This document shows, in pieces, positions 17,687 to 28,344 of a stretch of DNA of 64,000 nucleotides (the stretch's first letter is position 1; each line of letters opens with the position of its first letter). Both the position numbers and the translations under genes were made by a program. Below the pieces are notes generated by a model. That model searched no databases and was not told where the DNA came from. It saw only the letters and a program-made list of their open reading frames with translations. Origin of the DNA: Gammaproteobacteria bacterium. GTDB taxonomy: Bacteria > Pseudomonadota > Gammaproteobacteria > SZUA-152. The DNA is taken from positions 1 to 64,000 of the forward strand of contig JAKISS010000006.1 of the NCBI GenBank assembly GCA_021648485.1, read 5' to 3'.

Positions 17687-17724
17687 AAGGCCGCAGAACC
17701 ACTCGGTGGATTGCGGCCTTTTTC
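17687..17724 (+). terminator. Intrinsic terminator after acpP
   Basis: AAGGCCGCA and TGCGGCCTT form a perfect 9-bp stem followed by TTTTT. It lies between acpP and fabF, so most acpP transcripts should end here and fabF depends on readthrough or its own promoter. Confidence 0.88.
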
Positions 17725-17867
17725 GTTGGAAAAAAGTGTAACAAACATAACCGAAAAAACCATATGCCCAGGTTATTTTGTTACGGTTCCTCAGTTCGTT
17801 GTTGCTCCGGTCTATCAGGCCAGGTACACAGGGCATGCGTAAACAGACTATTTAACAGGTATTTTTT

Positions 17868-19109
17868 GTGACGAAGCGACGCGTAGTGATTACTGGCTTA
17901 GGTATGGTTTCCCCGGTGGGATTGAATGTGGCGGATGCTTGGACAAATGTGCTGGCAGGTAACAGTGGTATTGCACCACTCACACATTTTGATGTCAGCG
18001 AGTATTCCGTACGTTTTGGCGGTTCCGTGCGTGATTTCGATATCACCGATTACATTGCTGCCAAAGATGCCAAAAAAATGGATCTGTTTATCCATTATGG
18101 TATTGCCGCCGGTATTCAGGCGGTGCGTGATGCCGACCTGGAAGTGACGGAAAAAAATGCCGAGCGTATTGGCGTAGCCATCGGCTCCGGTATCGGTGGC
18201 CTCACCGGTATCGAAAAGGGACACAACGCCTTTCTCAAAGGAGGACCGCGCAAGATTTCCCCATTTTTTGTGCCCAGCAATATTATCAATATGATTTCCG
18301 GCAACCTGTCGATAATCTACGGCATGAAAGGCCCCAACTATGCCATTACCACTGCGTGCGCGACAGCGACGCATTGCATTGGTGATGCCGCGCGTTTTAT
18401 CCAGTACGGTGATGCCGATGTCATGGTGGCCGGTGGTTCGGAAATGTCCACCTCAACCACCGGGCTGGGTGGCTTCGCTGCCGCCCGTGCGTTGTCCACA
18501 CTCAACGATGACCCACAGGCAGCCAGTCGTCCCTGGGACAAAGACCGTGACGGCTTTGTGCTTAGCGATGGGGCTGGCGTGGTGGTGCTGGAAGAATATG
18601 AATTTGCCAAAGCGCGTGGGGCTAAAATCTATGCGGAAGTCATTGGCTTTGGCATGAGCGGAGATGCCTACCATATGACGTCGCCGTCGCAGGGTGGTGA
18701 GGGTGCGGCGCGCTGCATGAAGCTGGCGTTGAAAAATGCCGGTATTAATCCGGAAGAAGTGGATTACATCAATGCTCACGGCACTTCCACACCGGCGGGC
18801 GACGTGGGTGAAGTCCATGCCATGAAAACCGCCTTTGGTGACCATGCGTACAAGGTGGCAATCAGCTCCACCAAATCCATGACCGGTCACCTGTTAGGTG
18901 CTGCGGGGGGTATTGAGGCTGTGTTCTCGGCGCTGGCGATTCGGGATCAGGTGGCACCGCCCACCATCAACCTGGATAACCCGGATGCCGAATGTGATCT
19001 GGATTTTGTACCGGGTACTGCGCGTGAAATGAGCATCGATATTGTCATGTCCAATTCTTTTGGCTTTGGTGGCACCAACGGCACGTTGGTTTTCCGCAAA
19101 CCGACTTAG
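17868..19109 (+). CDS. fabF: 3-oxoacyl-ACP synthase II
   Basis: The enzyme elongates acyl-ACP with malonyl-ACP and is central to unsaturated fatty-acid elongation. The 413-residue product begins [16 protein letters not shown]. It holds the nucleophile segment [13 protein letters not shown], the histidines in [11 protein letters not shown] and [13 protein letters not shown], and the end [14 protein letters not shown]. It starts at a GTG. The usual downstream pabC/mltG genes are absent; the next gene (recN) is on the other strand. Confidence 0.97.
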   Translation: MTKRRVVITGLGMVSPVGLNVADAWTNVLAGNSGIAPLTHFDVSEYSVRFGGSVRDFDITDYIAAKDAKKMDLFIHYGIAAGIQAVRDADLEVTEKNAERIGVAIGSGIGGLTGIEKGHNAFLKGGPRKISPFFVPSNIINMISGNLSIIYGMKGPNYAITTACATATHCIGDAARFIQYGDADVMVAGGSEMSTSTTGLGGFAAARALSTLNDDPQAASRPWDKDRDGFVLSDGAGVVVLEEYEFAKARGAKIYAEVIGFGMSGDAYHMTSPSQGGEGAARCMKLALKNAGINPEEVDYINAHGTSTPAGDVGEVHAMKTAFGDHAYKVAISSTKSMTGHLLGAAGGIEAVFSALAIRDQVAPPTINLDNPDAECDLDFVPGTAREMSIDIVMSNSFGFGGTNGTLVFRKPT

Positions 19110-19218
19110 GGGTGGACATTAAATAACCTCCCGGTTTTGTATCCCGGCTTCGGCTCCTCTTTGCCCGTTCTTTAATCACAAAAACGCGAAATAGAACACA
19201 AGCAGAGCGCCAGCAAAT

Positions 19219-20916
19219 TTAACTCAGCACCTGCTGCCCACGCTCAATCATTTCACGGGCGTGGGAGAGTGTCTGCTCGGTGATCTCCAGTCCACCCAGC
19301 ATACGGGCAATTTCATCCACCTGTGCCTGTTCGCTGATGGGCGAAACATCGGTCACGGTTTCCTGTTGCTGTTTATTGACCTGCTTGCTGACCAACAAAT
19401 GCTGGTGGGCCAGGGAGGCTACCTGCGGCTGATGGGTAACACATAATACCTGTCGTTGCTCGCTGAGATTGCGCAGCAGCCTGCCCACCACTTCGGCAAT
19501 GCCGCCGCCGATACCCACATCCACTTCATCAAAAATCAGGGTAGGGATTTTACCGCTACCTGCGGCAATCACCTGAATAGCAAGACTGATACGTGCCAGC
19601 TCACCGCCCGAAGCGACTTTGGCCAATGGTTGAATGGGTTGCCCAGGGTTGGTGGTGACACAAAACTCCACACGCTCCAGCCCGCTGGCCGTAAAGGTGT
19701 CCAGTGGTTCCAGGGTGATTTCAAACACGCCGTGGGGCATGCCCAGCTGGTGCATGTTGTCAGTGACGGCCTTGCCCAGTTTTTTTGCGGCCCGCTGGCG
19801 TGCGCTGCCCAGTTTTTTTGCACTGGCACGGTAATCTTTTTCGGCGGTAGCCACAGCGGCAGCTACTTCGCCTAATTGTATGCTGGCGTTTTGCAGACTG
19901 CTGAGTTCATTTTCCTGCTGTTCCAACAGGGAAGGCAATTCCTCTGGTGGCAGGCGATGTTTACGAGCCAGCTCATGAATCAATGCCAGACGCTCATCCA
20001 CAGCTTGTAAACGCTCCGGGTCCAGGGACAGGCTATCCAGATAATTGCGTAATTCACTGGCCGCTTCACGGGCCTGAATCGCCGCACCTTGCAGGGCTTC
20101 GCTGGCATTACTGAGCGCCGGGTCGGTGGTTTGCAACTGGCCAAGTTCAGCGCTGAGATGATCCAGCCCATCGACGATGCTGCCGGATTGCTCGTTGCTA
20201 AGCCCGGAGAGAATGCTCTCGCCACCTTCACGCAACTGGTTGAGGTTGGCCAGTCGGGCGTGCTCGGATACCAGTTCCTCCAGCTCATCAGTGGTGAGAT
20301 TCAGCACACGCAATTCTTCCACCTGATATTGCAATAATTCCAGACGGTCATCCCGCTGCTCACGACTGGCCTGTAAACGGGCCAGTTCAGTGTGGAGTTG
20401 TTGCCACTGTTGGAAACACTGCGCGGTGTTGTCGATCAGTCTGGCGTATTTTTTATCATGGCTGCTGGCGAAGACATCCAGTGCCTGTCGCTGTACTTCG
20501 CGCTTCAGCAATGATTGATGGGCGTGCTGGCCGTGGATATCCACCAGTTGCTCGCCCAGTTCACGTAGCGAGTGCATGGGCACAGGGCGGCCATTGATAT
20601 ATCCCTTGGAGCGACCATCTTTGCTGACGGTGCGGCGAATCAGACATTGGCCGTCATCATCCAGCTCGTGTTTAGCTAACCATGCCTGCGCTGTAGGCAG
20701 AGTGTGAATATCAAACTCGGCACTGACCTCGGCACGCTCGGCGTTGGCGGGAATAGTGCCGGATTCTGCACGGTCACCCAGCGCCAGCCCCAGTGCATCC
20801 AGCAGAATGGATTTGCCTGCGCCGGTTTCGCCCGTAAGCACGGTCATGCCATTCTGAAAATCCAGGGCAAGTTCATCGACGATAGCGAAGTGATGGATGT
20901 GGATATATTGCAACAT
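19219..20916 (-). CDS. recN: DNA repair protein RecN
   Basis: An SMC-like ATPase for double-strand-break repair. From the ATG at 20916 the protein has 565 residues. It starts LQYIHIHHFAIVDELALDF, followed by Walker A GETGAGKS, a long coiled-coil middle, the ABC signature VASGGELARISLA, Walker B TLIFDEVDVGIGG, and the late VLCVTHQPQVASLA. The ORF track start adds 22 residues before the conserved N-terminus. In relatives recN commonly follows nadK. Here two AT-rich frames intervene. Confidence 0.96.
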   Translation of the reverse strand: MLQYIHIHHFAIVDELALDFQNGMTVLTGETGAGKSILLDALGLALGDRAESGTIPANAERAEVSAEFDIHTLPTAQAWLAKHELDDDGQCLIRRTVSKDGRSKGYINGRPVPMHSLRELGEQLVDIHGQHAHQSLLKREVQRQALDVFASSHDKKYARLIDNTAQCFQQWQQLHTELARLQASREQRDDRLELLQYQVEELRVLNLTTDELEELVSEHARLANLNQLREGGESILSGLSNEQSGSIVDGLDHLSAELGQLQTTDPALSNASEALQGAAIQAREAASELRNYLDSLSLDPERLQAVDERLALIHELARKHRLPPEELPSLLEQQENELSSLQNASIQLGEVAAAVATAEKDYRASAKKLGSARQRAAKKLGKAVTDNMHQLGMPHGVFEITLEPLDTFTASGLERVEFCVTTNPGQPIQPLAKVASGGELARISLAIQVIAAGSGKIPTLIFDEVDVGIGGGIAEVVGRLLRNLSEQRQVLCVTHQPQVASLAHQHLLVSKQVNKQQQETVTDVSPISEQAQVDEIARMLGGLEITEQTLSHAREMIERGQQVLS

Positions 20917-21023
20917 AATGTGACAGCCTGTCGTCATGTTCAGAGGCAATTCAACGTGGTACGTTTTGCAAATGAAAAACAAGTGACGCTTTGGATTATC
21001 CCCTGGGGCTATTTGTTAGCCGA

Positions 21024-21464
21024 TTAATTTATGTACGACTTTGGACATTTAGCTTCCTGATTAAAGTCATTTTTACTTTCAATAAATACAACATGAATTT
21101 TATCAATCAGCCAGCGTCCATCTTTTAGTAAGTATTTTAAGCTAAAAATCAATGGGGCGCTTTCTTCGTCATACCCATTAATAGTTAAACAACCATTTTG
21201 AAACTTTACTTGTTCGTGATGATTAACAATAGATATCATATAATCCTTAAATAATAATTGGCGGATTGCATCTGAATTTGTACGATAATTTTTACCTAAT
21301 AACGATTGACTAAAGTAGACGCTGGCAACCTCTTTAATATTATTTTCATTGGTTGATTCTTTATATTTGGAATATGTTTGAAATAGTACAGATGGCACTT
21401 TGTGGGTAGTAGAACAACTCGCAATGAAAAGAATAGCAATAAAACTTATCAAAGTGTTTTTCAT
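21024..21464 (-). CDS. Small lipoprotein, candidate immunity protein
   Basis: A 146-residue product with a lipoprotein signal peptide (MKNTLISFIAILFIASC, lipobox IASC, Cys17). The mature domain has a mixed alpha/beta look, including QLLFKDYMISIVNHHEQVKF and FSLKYLLKDGRWLIDKIHV, recalling SnoaL/NTF2-like or DUF4878-type folds, though I cannot assign one. It is much richer in A+T than nadK and recN on either side, suggesting acquisition. It begins two bases after the stop of the upstream toxin-tail-like frame, so the two were probably translated as a pair. That would fit a periplasmic immunity protein, but this is inference. Confidence 0.65.
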   Translation of the reverse strand: MKNTLISFIAILFIASCSTTHKVPSVLFQTYSKYKESTNENNIKEVASVYFSQSLLGKNYRTNSDAIRQLLFKDYMISIVNHHEQVKFQNGCLTINGYDEESAPLIFSLKYLLKDGRWLIDKIHVVFIESKNDFNQEAKCPKSYIN

Positions 21465-21466
21465 TG

Positions 21467-21913
21467 TTAATACCCCATGATTTTTTGCATTTCCATATCG
21501 TAAGCATGATGTCTGCCTTTAAGCGTGCGAGCAGCTTTACATAGAATACCAGAGCAAGATATTATTAGTTTTTCCAAGTCAAAGTTACCCATTACTGTTA
21601 ATTTTATGTATTCCAAGTCAAAAGTAGCGCTATAGCCTACTCTCATGCCGCCTTTGTTGTTGAAAGAGACGCTAACACGTTTTATTTTTACCCCAATTTT
21701 ATCCAGTACTGGAGACCCGCTGAACGTAACTATTCCGGCAGTATTTGAGAGTGTAGCTTTGCCATTTTGATCTACGGTTAATCTGGCACCTCCTTTTTTG
21801 CCATGATTTTTACCGTCACTCCTTTGTTCTTGGAATAAGCCAACTCCAGAAGTTTTGCAATTGTTATCTTGGCTTCTGTTCTCTTTAAGTTCATAAGTTG
21901 CTCCCTGGATTAT
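21467..21913 (-). pseudogene. Start-less frame resembling a polymorphic-toxin C-terminal tail
   Basis: An open frame of 148 codons on the minus strand, absent from the ORF track because it has no ATG, GTG or TTG in its first ~90 codons. It begins right after an in-frame TAA at 21914. It reads GATYELKENRSQDNNC ... GKKGGARLTVDQNGKATLS ... CSGILCKAARTLKGRHH and stops at 21467, two bases before the lipoprotein ATG. It is Lys/Asn-rich and AT-rich like the lipoprotein gene and unlike its other neighbours. A headless toxin tail (orphan CT) left beside its immunity gene would explain all of this. Family membership is not established. Confidence 0.5.
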
Positions 21914-21948
21914 TTATTGTATTGCCAGCTACCCGTTTATACCCAGAA

Positions 21949-22836
21949 CTACAAACGCTTGCCCCAGTGCAGTTTGGCACGCAGGATGCCGTAGTAATTG
22001 TAATCGGTGGGGTGTACCAGACGAATGGAATGTTCTTTTTTCTCGATCACGACTTTGTCGCCATTTTGCAGACTGAGATCGATTTGCCCGTCGCAAGAGC
22101 ATTGCGCGCGTGCCTGATTACTGTCGCTGAGCACGATTTCAACCCGGCTGTCTGCATCCACCACAATGGGTCGGTAACTCATAGTGTGCGGGCAAATGGG
22201 CACCAGTACCAGGGCATTCAGTGACGGATGCACAATCGGCCCGCCGCCGGAGAGGGCGTAGGCTGTGGAGCCGGTGGGTGTGGCGACAATAAGACCGTCG
22301 GATCGGGTGATATTGATAAACTGTCCGTTGATATAGGTTTCGTATTCAATCATCCGTGCGACGTTGCAAGTATGGACCACCACATCATTCAGGGCGACGC
22401 TTTCGTCAATTTGCTGGTGGTCACGTATGACACGGGCATGCAACAGGGAGCGCCGTTCCTCCTGGTAGTCACCCCCCAGAATATTATCCAGGGTTTGCTG
22501 TAATTCCGACGGTGCCACGTCGGTGAGAAAACCAAGGCGACCCAGGTTAATGCCCAGCAGGGGAACTTCGTAGTCCACCAGGCTGCGTGCGGCATTGAGC
22601 AGGGTGCCGTCACCACCGACAACAATAATGAGGTCACAGGACTCGCCCAGCACGGTGCGCTCAACATAGTCTTCCTGATGATTTTCCTGCGGGTTATCGG
22701 CTGCCAGCGAGAGACTGTCCAGTAACACGCTTATTTGCCGTTGCTGTAAATAAACCAGCAGTTCTTTAAGCACGCCGCCCGTGTTTGGTGCGCCGTGCTT
22801 GCCAATAATGCCGATGGTGTTGAATGTTGTTGCCAT
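21949..22836 (-). CDS. nadK: NAD kinase
   Basis: NadK phosphorylates NAD to NADP. The 295-residue protein starting at ATG 22836 begins TFNTIGIIGKHGAPN. It has the catalytic VVGGDGTLLNAAR, GINLGRLGFLTD, DGLIVATPTGSTAYALSGGGP and the C-terminal CDGQ segment (QCSCDGQIDL). The ORF-track start overlaps the divergent hrcA leader and is not supported. The promoter should lie in the 230 bases shared with hrcA. Confidence 0.96.
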   Translation of the reverse strand: MATTFNTIGIIGKHGAPNTGGVLKELLVYLQQRQISVLLDSLSLAADNPQENHQEDYVERTVLGESCDLIIVVGGDGTLLNAARSLVDYEVPLLGINLGRLGFLTDVAPSELQQTLDNILGGDYQEERRSLLHARVIRDHQQIDESVALNDVVVHTCNVARMIEYETYINGQFINITRSDGLIVATPTGSTAYALSGGGPIVHPSLNALVLVPICPHTMSYRPIVVDADSRVEIVLSDSNQARAQCSCDGQIDLSLQNGDKVVIEKKEHSIRLVHPTDYNYYGILRAKLHWGKRL

Positions 22837-23069
22837 ATTGTGTGATTTGCTCTTGTTGTAGGGCAGTCGGGGCCAACGGCGCAACGGTAGCATGTTGTTG
22901 ATAAGTGTCCAACTGTCAGCGGCGCGAACGGGCATTGTATGAAAAAACATCGAAAAAGGAGAAAAGAAGGTGTAAAAAACCGGTGTTGGTGTGTACCCGA
23001 AAATCCTGGGCGTATAACATTGCAGGCTGGAATAATGACTATTCGGATGATAACGGCGGAGAGCCAGCA

Positions 23070-24140
23070 GTGAGTGATCAGATAATCAACGAGTCCGAGG
23101 CAAATGAAACCGTCATCAATGAGCGTGCCCAACTGCTGTTGAAAACACTCATCGAGCGTTATATTCGCGAGGGACAGCCGGTGGGCTCCAAATCGCTGGC
23201 GCAGGATGCCGGGCTGGATCTCAGCTCGGCTACGGTGCGCAATGTGATGGCAGATCTGGAACGATTGGGACTGGTGAGTGCGCCACATACCTCGGCGGGT
23301 CGGGTACCCACGGAGCAGGGTTATCGACTGTTCATTGATAATCTGCTGACCATTAAACCGCTGGGCTCCAATGATGTGCAAACCCTGGCCAGCACATTGA
23401 CGCCACAATCGGATGTTTCACAGCTGGTGGAGTCGGCATCATCGCTGCTGTCGGGGTTTACTCAAATGGCCGGCGTGGTGATGCTGCCGACGCAAAAACC
23501 GGCCGCTTTGCGGCAGATTGAGTTTTTGCCTTTATCAGAAAACCGGGTGCTGACGATCCTGGTCTTCAACGAAAAAGATGTACAGAACCGGGTGATTCAC
23601 ACCTCGCGCCCGTATGCATTGCCGGAGCTAGAGCGCATCGCGGCGTATCTCAATGCGCAGTTTACGGGCAAAAATGTGCAAAGGGTGCGGGGTGACCTGC
23701 TCAAGGAAATGGAAAACGCGCAAAGCAATATGGATCGATTGATGTGTTCGGCTATCGAAATGGCGCATCAGGTATTCGATGATACCGATACCGGACAGGA
23801 TTACATCATGGCCGGGGAGACCAATCTCATGGATTATGAAGAAATGGCTGACGTGCCCCGCCTGCGCCAGTTGTTTGATGCTTTCAGTGAAAAACAGGGC
23901 ATTCTTGATTTGCTGGATAAATCCCTGCATGCCCAGGGGGTACAGATTTTTATCGGTCATGAATCCGGCTATGAGGCTTTGGATAATTGCAGCGTAGTCA
24001 CCGCAACTTATTCTGCCAATGACGAGGTACTGGGTGTGCTGGGCATCATCGGCCCTACGCGCATGGCGTATGATCGCATCATCCCTGTGGTGGATGTCAC
24101 TGCAAAATTATTGGGCACGGTCTTGAATCAACGGAATTAG
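23070..24140 (+). CDS. hrcA: Heat-inducible transcription repressor HrcA
   Basis: HrcA represses chaperone genes at CIRCE operators. I start at GTG 23070 (GGAGAG seven bases upstream), giving 356 residues. The first helix is then NERAQLLLKTLIERYIREGQ, with the winged helix GLDLSSATVRNVMADLERLG and the SAGRVPTEQGYRLF motif. The ORF track's upstream extension is leader. It is adjacent to grpE-dnaK-dnaJ as in many bacteria. No CIRCE palindrome (TTAGCACTC-N9-GAGTGCTAA) was seen by eye before hrcA, grpE or dnaK. Confidence 0.95.
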   Translation: MSDQIINESEANETVINERAQLLLKTLIERYIREGQPVGSKSLAQDAGLDLSSATVRNVMADLERLGLVSAPHTSAGRVPTEQGYRLFIDNLLTIKPLGSNDVQTLASTLTPQSDVSQLVESASSLLSGFTQMAGVVMLPTQKPAALRQIEFLPLSENRVLTILVFNEKDVQNRVIHTSRPYALPELERIAAYLNAQFTGKNVQRVRGDLLKEMENAQSNMDRLMCSAIEMAHQVFDDTDTGQDYIMAGETNLMDYEEMADVPRLRQLFDAFSEKQGILDLLDKSLHAQGVQIFIGHESGYEALDNCSVVTATYSANDEVLGVLGIIGPTRMAYDRIIPVVDVTAKLLGTVLNQRN

Positions 24141-24223
24141 TCCACATATTTTGTCCGGGCGCGTAGTGTGCCCGTGAGTGTGTTCTATGAAAAATAATCG
24201 GCACTTAACGTGGAGAAGAAGGC

Positions 24224-24862
24224 ATGGCGAAAGACGAAACCCGATCCGAAAAAATATCAGCAGAAGAAAATGCACTTGAGACCAAAGCAACTGACGAGGT
24301 CATTGAGGGTGTGGTGGAAGCGGAAGATACTGCCACTGACGATCTGATGCCGCTATTGGAAGATGCCCGCGCCAAAGCGGATGAACACTGGGATCAGCTT
24401 CTGCGTGTCAAAGCTGACATGGAAAATACCCGTCGGCGTGCCAAACAGGATGTCGAAAATGCCCACAAATTTGCCTTGGAAAAATTTGCCCTGGAATTGT
24501 TGCCCATCAAAGATAGTCTGGAAATGGGACTGACAGCCGCCGATGGCGTCACTGAAAGCGGCGATGCGATGGCACAGATGAAAGAAGGTACCGCGCTGAC
24601 GCTTAAGATGCTGACCGCTGCACTGGAAAAGTTTGGTATCGAAGCCGTTGACCCCACCGGTGATACTTTTGATCCCGACAAACATCAGGCCATGTCCATG
24701 CAGGAAAGTGCCGAGCACAAACCCAATACGGTGATGGCAGTCATGCAAAAAGGGTATCAACTCAATGAGCGCCTGTTACGTCCCGCCATGGTGGTGGTGT
24801 CCAAAGCTGTAAGCGAAACCTCGGACAGTGAATCCGGTAACCATATTAATGAACAGGCTTGA
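24224..24862 (+). CDS. grpE: Nucleotide exchange factor GrpE
   Basis: GrpE releases ADP from DnaK. This 212-residue product has an acidic disordered N-terminus, the long-helix segment [27 protein letters not shown] and the C-terminal beta domain ([14 protein letters not shown] and [22 protein letters not shown]). GGAGAAGAAGG is a strong ribosome-binding site. It lies 83 bases after hrcA and 112 before dnaK. Confidence 0.97.
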   Translation: MAKDETRSEKISAEENALETKATDEVIEGVVEAEDTATDDLMPLLEDARAKADEHWDQLLRVKADMENTRRRAKQDVENAHKFALEKFALELLPIKDSLEMGLTAADGVTESGDAMAQMKEGTALTLKMLTAALEKFGIEAVDPTGDTFDPDKHQAMSMQESAEHKPNTVMAVMQKGYQLNERLLRPAMVVVSKAVSETSDSESGNHINEQA

Positions 24863-24974
24863 ATTAAGGTTTTTCGCCCACACCTAGCTGTACAAGTTGG
24901 AAATGTAGCAAAGATTTAAACGACCCAATTTTGTTAAACGACCCTTTTAGAGAAATAAGCGGAGAACTGGAGCC

Positions 24975-26909
24975 ATGGGAAAAATTATCGGCATTGACTT
25001 GGGAACCACAAATTCATGTGTTGCGGTGATGGAAGGTGGTGAGCCCCGCGTCATCGAAAATGCAGAGGGTGATCGCACGACACCTTCAGTGGTGGCTTTT
25101 ACGGATGACAACGATGTTATCGTCGGTGCGCCAGCCAAGCGTCAGGCTGTGACCAACCCGGCCAACACGCTTTATGCGGTAAAGCGCCTGATTGGACGTC
25201 GTTTCACCGACAATGAAGTCCAGAAAGACATTGACCTGGTGCCCTACAAAATCATCAAGGCTGACAACGGCGACGCCTGGGTAGAAGCGCATGGCAAAAA
25301 AATGGCCGCCCCGGAGGTTTCTGCACGGGTGCTGCAAAAAATGAAAAAAACTGCCGAGGATTATCTGGGCGAAGAAGTCACCGAAGCGGTGATTACCGTA
25401 CCGGCCTATTTTAACGACTCCCAGCGTCAGGCCACCAAAGACGCCGGCAAAATTGCAGGTCTGGATGTCAAGCGCATCATCAACGAGCCTACCGCAGCGG
25501 CGCTGGCCTTTGGCATGGATAAAAAAGAAGGTGACCGCAAGGTGGCCGTTTATGACTTGGGTGGTGGTACGTTTGATATTTCGATTATTGAACTGGCTGA
25601 TATCGATGGTGAACATCAGGTGGAAGTTTTGTCCACCAATGGCGACACCTTCCTCGGCGGTGAAGATTTCGATCAACGTTTGATCGATTACCTCGTGGAT
25701 GAATTCAAGAAAGATCAGGGCGTGGATCTGCGGAATGACCCGCTGGCTCTGCAACGTCTGAAAGAAGGTGCGGAAAAAGCCAAGATCGAGCTATCTTCCA
25801 CGAACCAGACCGATGTTAATCTGCCGTATATTACTGCTGACGCCAGCGGTCCCAAGCATCTGAACATCAAGCTGACCCGCGCCAAACTGGAGTCGCTGGT
25901 GGAAGAGCTGGTGGAACGCACTATCGCCCCTTGCCGTACCGCACTGAGCGATGCAGGTCTGGGTGCCCAGGATATCGATGATGTGATCCTTGTGGGTGGT
26001 CAAACCCGCATGCCCATGGTGCAGGAAAAGGTCAAAGCGTTTTTTGGTAAAGAGCCACGTCGTGATGTGAATCCCGATGAGGCTGTCGCCGTGGGTGCCG
26101 CGATTCAGGGTGGCGTACTGGGCGGCGATGTGAAAGATGTATTACTGCTGGATGTGACTCCACTGAGCCTGGGTATTGAGACCATGGGTGGCGTGATGAC
26201 CAAGCTCATCGACAAAAACACCACGATCCCCACCAAGGCACAGCAGGTATTTTCCACGGCAGAAGACAATCAGACGGCAGTGACCGTGCATGTATTGCAA
26301 GGTGAGCGTGAAGTGGCTTCCGGCAACAAATCACTGGGGCGTTTTGATTTATCCGACATTCCCCCGGCGACACGCGGTGTACCACAGATCGAAGTGGCGT
26401 TTGATATTGATGCCAACGGCATCCTCAACGTATCGGCCAAAGACAAGGCCACTGGCAAAGAACAGTCCATCGTAATCAAGGCCTCCAGCGGTCTGACTGA
26501 CGAGGATATCCAGAAAATGGTGCAAGATGCGGAGGCTCATGCTGCGGAAGATGCCAGCTTCCATGAACTGGTGGCTGCTCGCAATCAGGCAGACAATATG
26601 ATTCACGCCACCCAGAAATCCATGAAAGAAATGGGTGACGACAAGTTAGAGGCTGGCGAAAAAGAGGCTATCGAAAAAGCCATTAGCGAGCTGGAAGAGG
26701 CCGTGAAAGGCGATGACAAAGATGTCATTGAAGCCAAAACCAAAACACTGGTAGAAGCATCCGGCAAAATGGCTGAACGTGCCTATGCACAGCAGGCAAA
26801 AACCGACCAGCCCGACGGTGCTGCTGAGACCAGTGGCGAAGCCAATACGGCCAACGATGATGTTGTTGACGCTGAATTTGAAGAAGTGAAAGACGACGAT
26901 AAAAAGTAA
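24975..26909 (+). CDS. dnaK: Molecular chaperone DnaK (Hsp70)
   Basis: A 644-residue Hsp70 of proteobacterial type. The ATPase domain has [30 protein letters not shown] and [13 protein letters not shown]. The linker is [16 protein letters not shown]. The lid ends in the acidic [11 protein letters not shown]. It works with DnaJ and GrpE encoded on either side. GGAG precedes the ATG. A long perfect hairpin follows before dnaJ. Confidence 0.99.
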   Translation: MGKIIGIDLGTTNSCVAVMEGGEPRVIENAEGDRTTPSVVAFTDDNDVIVGAPAKRQAVTNPANTLYAVKRLIGRRFTDNEVQKDIDLVPYKIIKADNGDAWVEAHGKKMAAPEVSARVLQKMKKTAEDYLGEEVTEAVITVPAYFNDSQRQATKDAGKIAGLDVKRIINEPTAAALAFGMDKKEGDRKVAVYDLGGGTFDISIIELADIDGEHQVEVLSTNGDTFLGGEDFDQRLIDYLVDEFKKDQGVDLRNDPLALQRLKEGAEKAKIELSSTNQTDVNLPYITADASGPKHLNIKLTRAKLESLVEELVERTIAPCRTALSDAGLGAQDIDDVILVGGQTRMPMVQEKVKAFFGKEPRRDVNPDEAVAVGAAIQGGVLGGDVKDVLLLDVTPLSLGIETMGGVMTKLIDKNTTIPTKAQQVFSTAEDNQTAVTVHVLQGEREVASGNKSLGRFDLSDIPPATRGVPQIEVAFDIDANGILNVSAKDKATGKEQSIVIKASSGLTDEDIQKMVQDAEAHAAEDASFHELVAARNQADNMIHATQKSMKEMGDDKLEAGEKEAIEKAISELEEAVKGDDKDVIEAKTKTLVEASGKMAERAYAQQAKTDQPDGAAETSGEANTANDDVVDAEFEEVKDDDKK

Positions 26910-27006
26910 AGAGGTATGGGCGCAGGTCAGTGAGACATGTGTCCGGAAGTCACAGCGGCGCGGCAGCGGGATTTTCCTTCTGTCGCGTTTCCGCATTCGG
27001 GACATC

Positions 27007-27056
27007 ATTAAACCTGGATTCTGCCAACATGATTACGGGTAGAATCCAGGTTTAAT
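27007..27056 (+). terminator. Long perfect hairpin between dnaK and dnaJ
   Basis: ATTAAACCTGGATTCT is followed by an 18-base loop and its exact complement (16-bp stem). No T-tract follows, so it is more likely an attenuator, RNA-processing site or 3'-end stabiliser that sets the dnaK:dnaJ ratio than a simple intrinsic terminator. dnaJ starts 40 bases later. Confidence 0.65.
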
Positions 27057-27096
27057 GTCGTTTATTGATTAACCTTATAACTGGCTGAATTTAAAG

Positions 27097-28236
27097 ATGT
27101 CTAAACGCGATTATTATGAAGTGCTGGGTGTGCAACGCAACGCCAGCGAGGCAGAACTGAAAAAGGCTTTCAAACGGTTGGCGATGAAACACCACCCGGA
27201 TCGAAACCCGGGCGACACGACGGCGGAGGAGAGATTCAAGGAAGCTAAAGAAGCTTACGAAGTTTTGGGTGACGCACAAAAACGTGCGGCCTACGACCAG
27301 TTTGGTCATGCCGGTGTGGATGCCAGTATGGGGGGGGCTCATCCCGGTGGTGGTGCCAACTTCAGTGATATTTTTGGTGACGTGTTTGGCGATATCTTCA
27401 GTGGCGGAGGTGGCCCGGGCAGTAGTCAGCAACGCGCACGACGGGGTGCTGATCTACGTTACAATCTGGAGTTGAGTCTGGAAGATGCCGTACGCGGTAC
27501 CACCATAAAAATTCGGGTACCCACCTCGGTGATCTGTTCTACCTGCGGTGGCAGCGGTGCCAAAAAAGGCTCCAAGCCCGAGCAGTGTACGACCTGTGGT
27601 GGTGTTGGTCAGGTGCGCATGCAACAAGGTTTCTTTTCGCTGCAACAAACCTGTCCCCAATGCCAGGGTGCAGGACAAATGATCAAAACTCCCTGCGGCA
27701 GTTGTCATGGTCAGGGCCGCACCCAGGAACACAAAACCTTGTCGGTGAAAGTGCCGGCAGGTGTTGATAATGGTGACCGGATTCGTCTCAGTGGCGAAGG
27801 TGAAGCGGGTGAACGCGGCGCACCGAGCGGTGATCTCTATGTGCAAATTGCGGTGAAGGAACATCCGTTGTTTGTGCGTGACGAAAACAACCTGTACTGC
27901 GAAGTCCCTATTAGTTTTGTCACGGCAGCCTTGGGTGGTTCGCTGGAAGTGCCGACGCTTGATGGCAAGGTCAAATTGAAAATCCCGGCAGAAACCCAAA
28001 CGGGTAAAATGTTCAAACTGCGTGGCAAAGGTGTAAAGTCTGTGCGTGGTGGTCCGGTGGGTGACTTGCTGTGTCGGGTGCAAATTGAAACGCCGGTGAA
28101 TCTTAATGGCAAGCAGAAAGAACTGTTGAAGCATTTTGATGAAACCATGGGTGATCAGGGTGTCAAAAAACACAGTCCGAAGGAGCATTCCTGGCTGGAT
28201 GGGGTCAAAAAATTCATAGATGATATTAAGTTATAG
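27097..28236 (+). CDS. dnaJ: Chaperone DnaJ (Hsp40)
   Basis: DnaJ delivers substrates to DnaK and stimulates its ATPase. The 379-residue product has the J domain ([23 protein letters not shown] in KHHPDRNPG) and a Gly/Phe-rich linker. Four zinc-binding CxxCxGxG repeats follow ([36 protein letters not shown]), then the C-terminal substrate domain. This is the full type I architecture. Confidence 0.98.
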   Translation: MSKRDYYEVLGVQRNASEAELKKAFKRLAMKHHPDRNPGDTTAEERFKEAKEAYEVLGDAQKRAAYDQFGHAGVDASMGGAHPGGGANFSDIFGDVFGDIFSGGGGPGSSQQRARRGADLRYNLELSLEDAVRGTTIKIRVPTSVICSTCGGSGAKKGSKPEQCTTCGGVGQVRMQQGFFSLQQTCPQCQGAGQMIKTPCGSCHGQGRTQEHKTLSVKVPAGVDNGDRIRLSGEGEAGERGAPSGDLYVQIAVKEHPLFVRDENNLYCEVPISFVTAALGGSLEVPTLDGKVKLKIPAETQTGKMFKLRGKGVKSVRGGPVGDLLCRVQIETPVNLNGKQKELLKHFDETMGDQGVKKHSPKEHSWLDGVKKFIDDIKL

Positions 28237-28344
28237 CTGATACTTAAAGTGTAACTGTAAGGTTTCGTCAATCTAGGACAAAGAAAAACGTCAGCTTGAC
28301 TTAATGACACTTAAAACGTGAAATTTTGCCCGGGAGGCTGCGCC

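Noticed and set aside
27454-28188. 244-codon minus-strand ORF
   Set aside because: Antisense shadow of dnaJ without family content.
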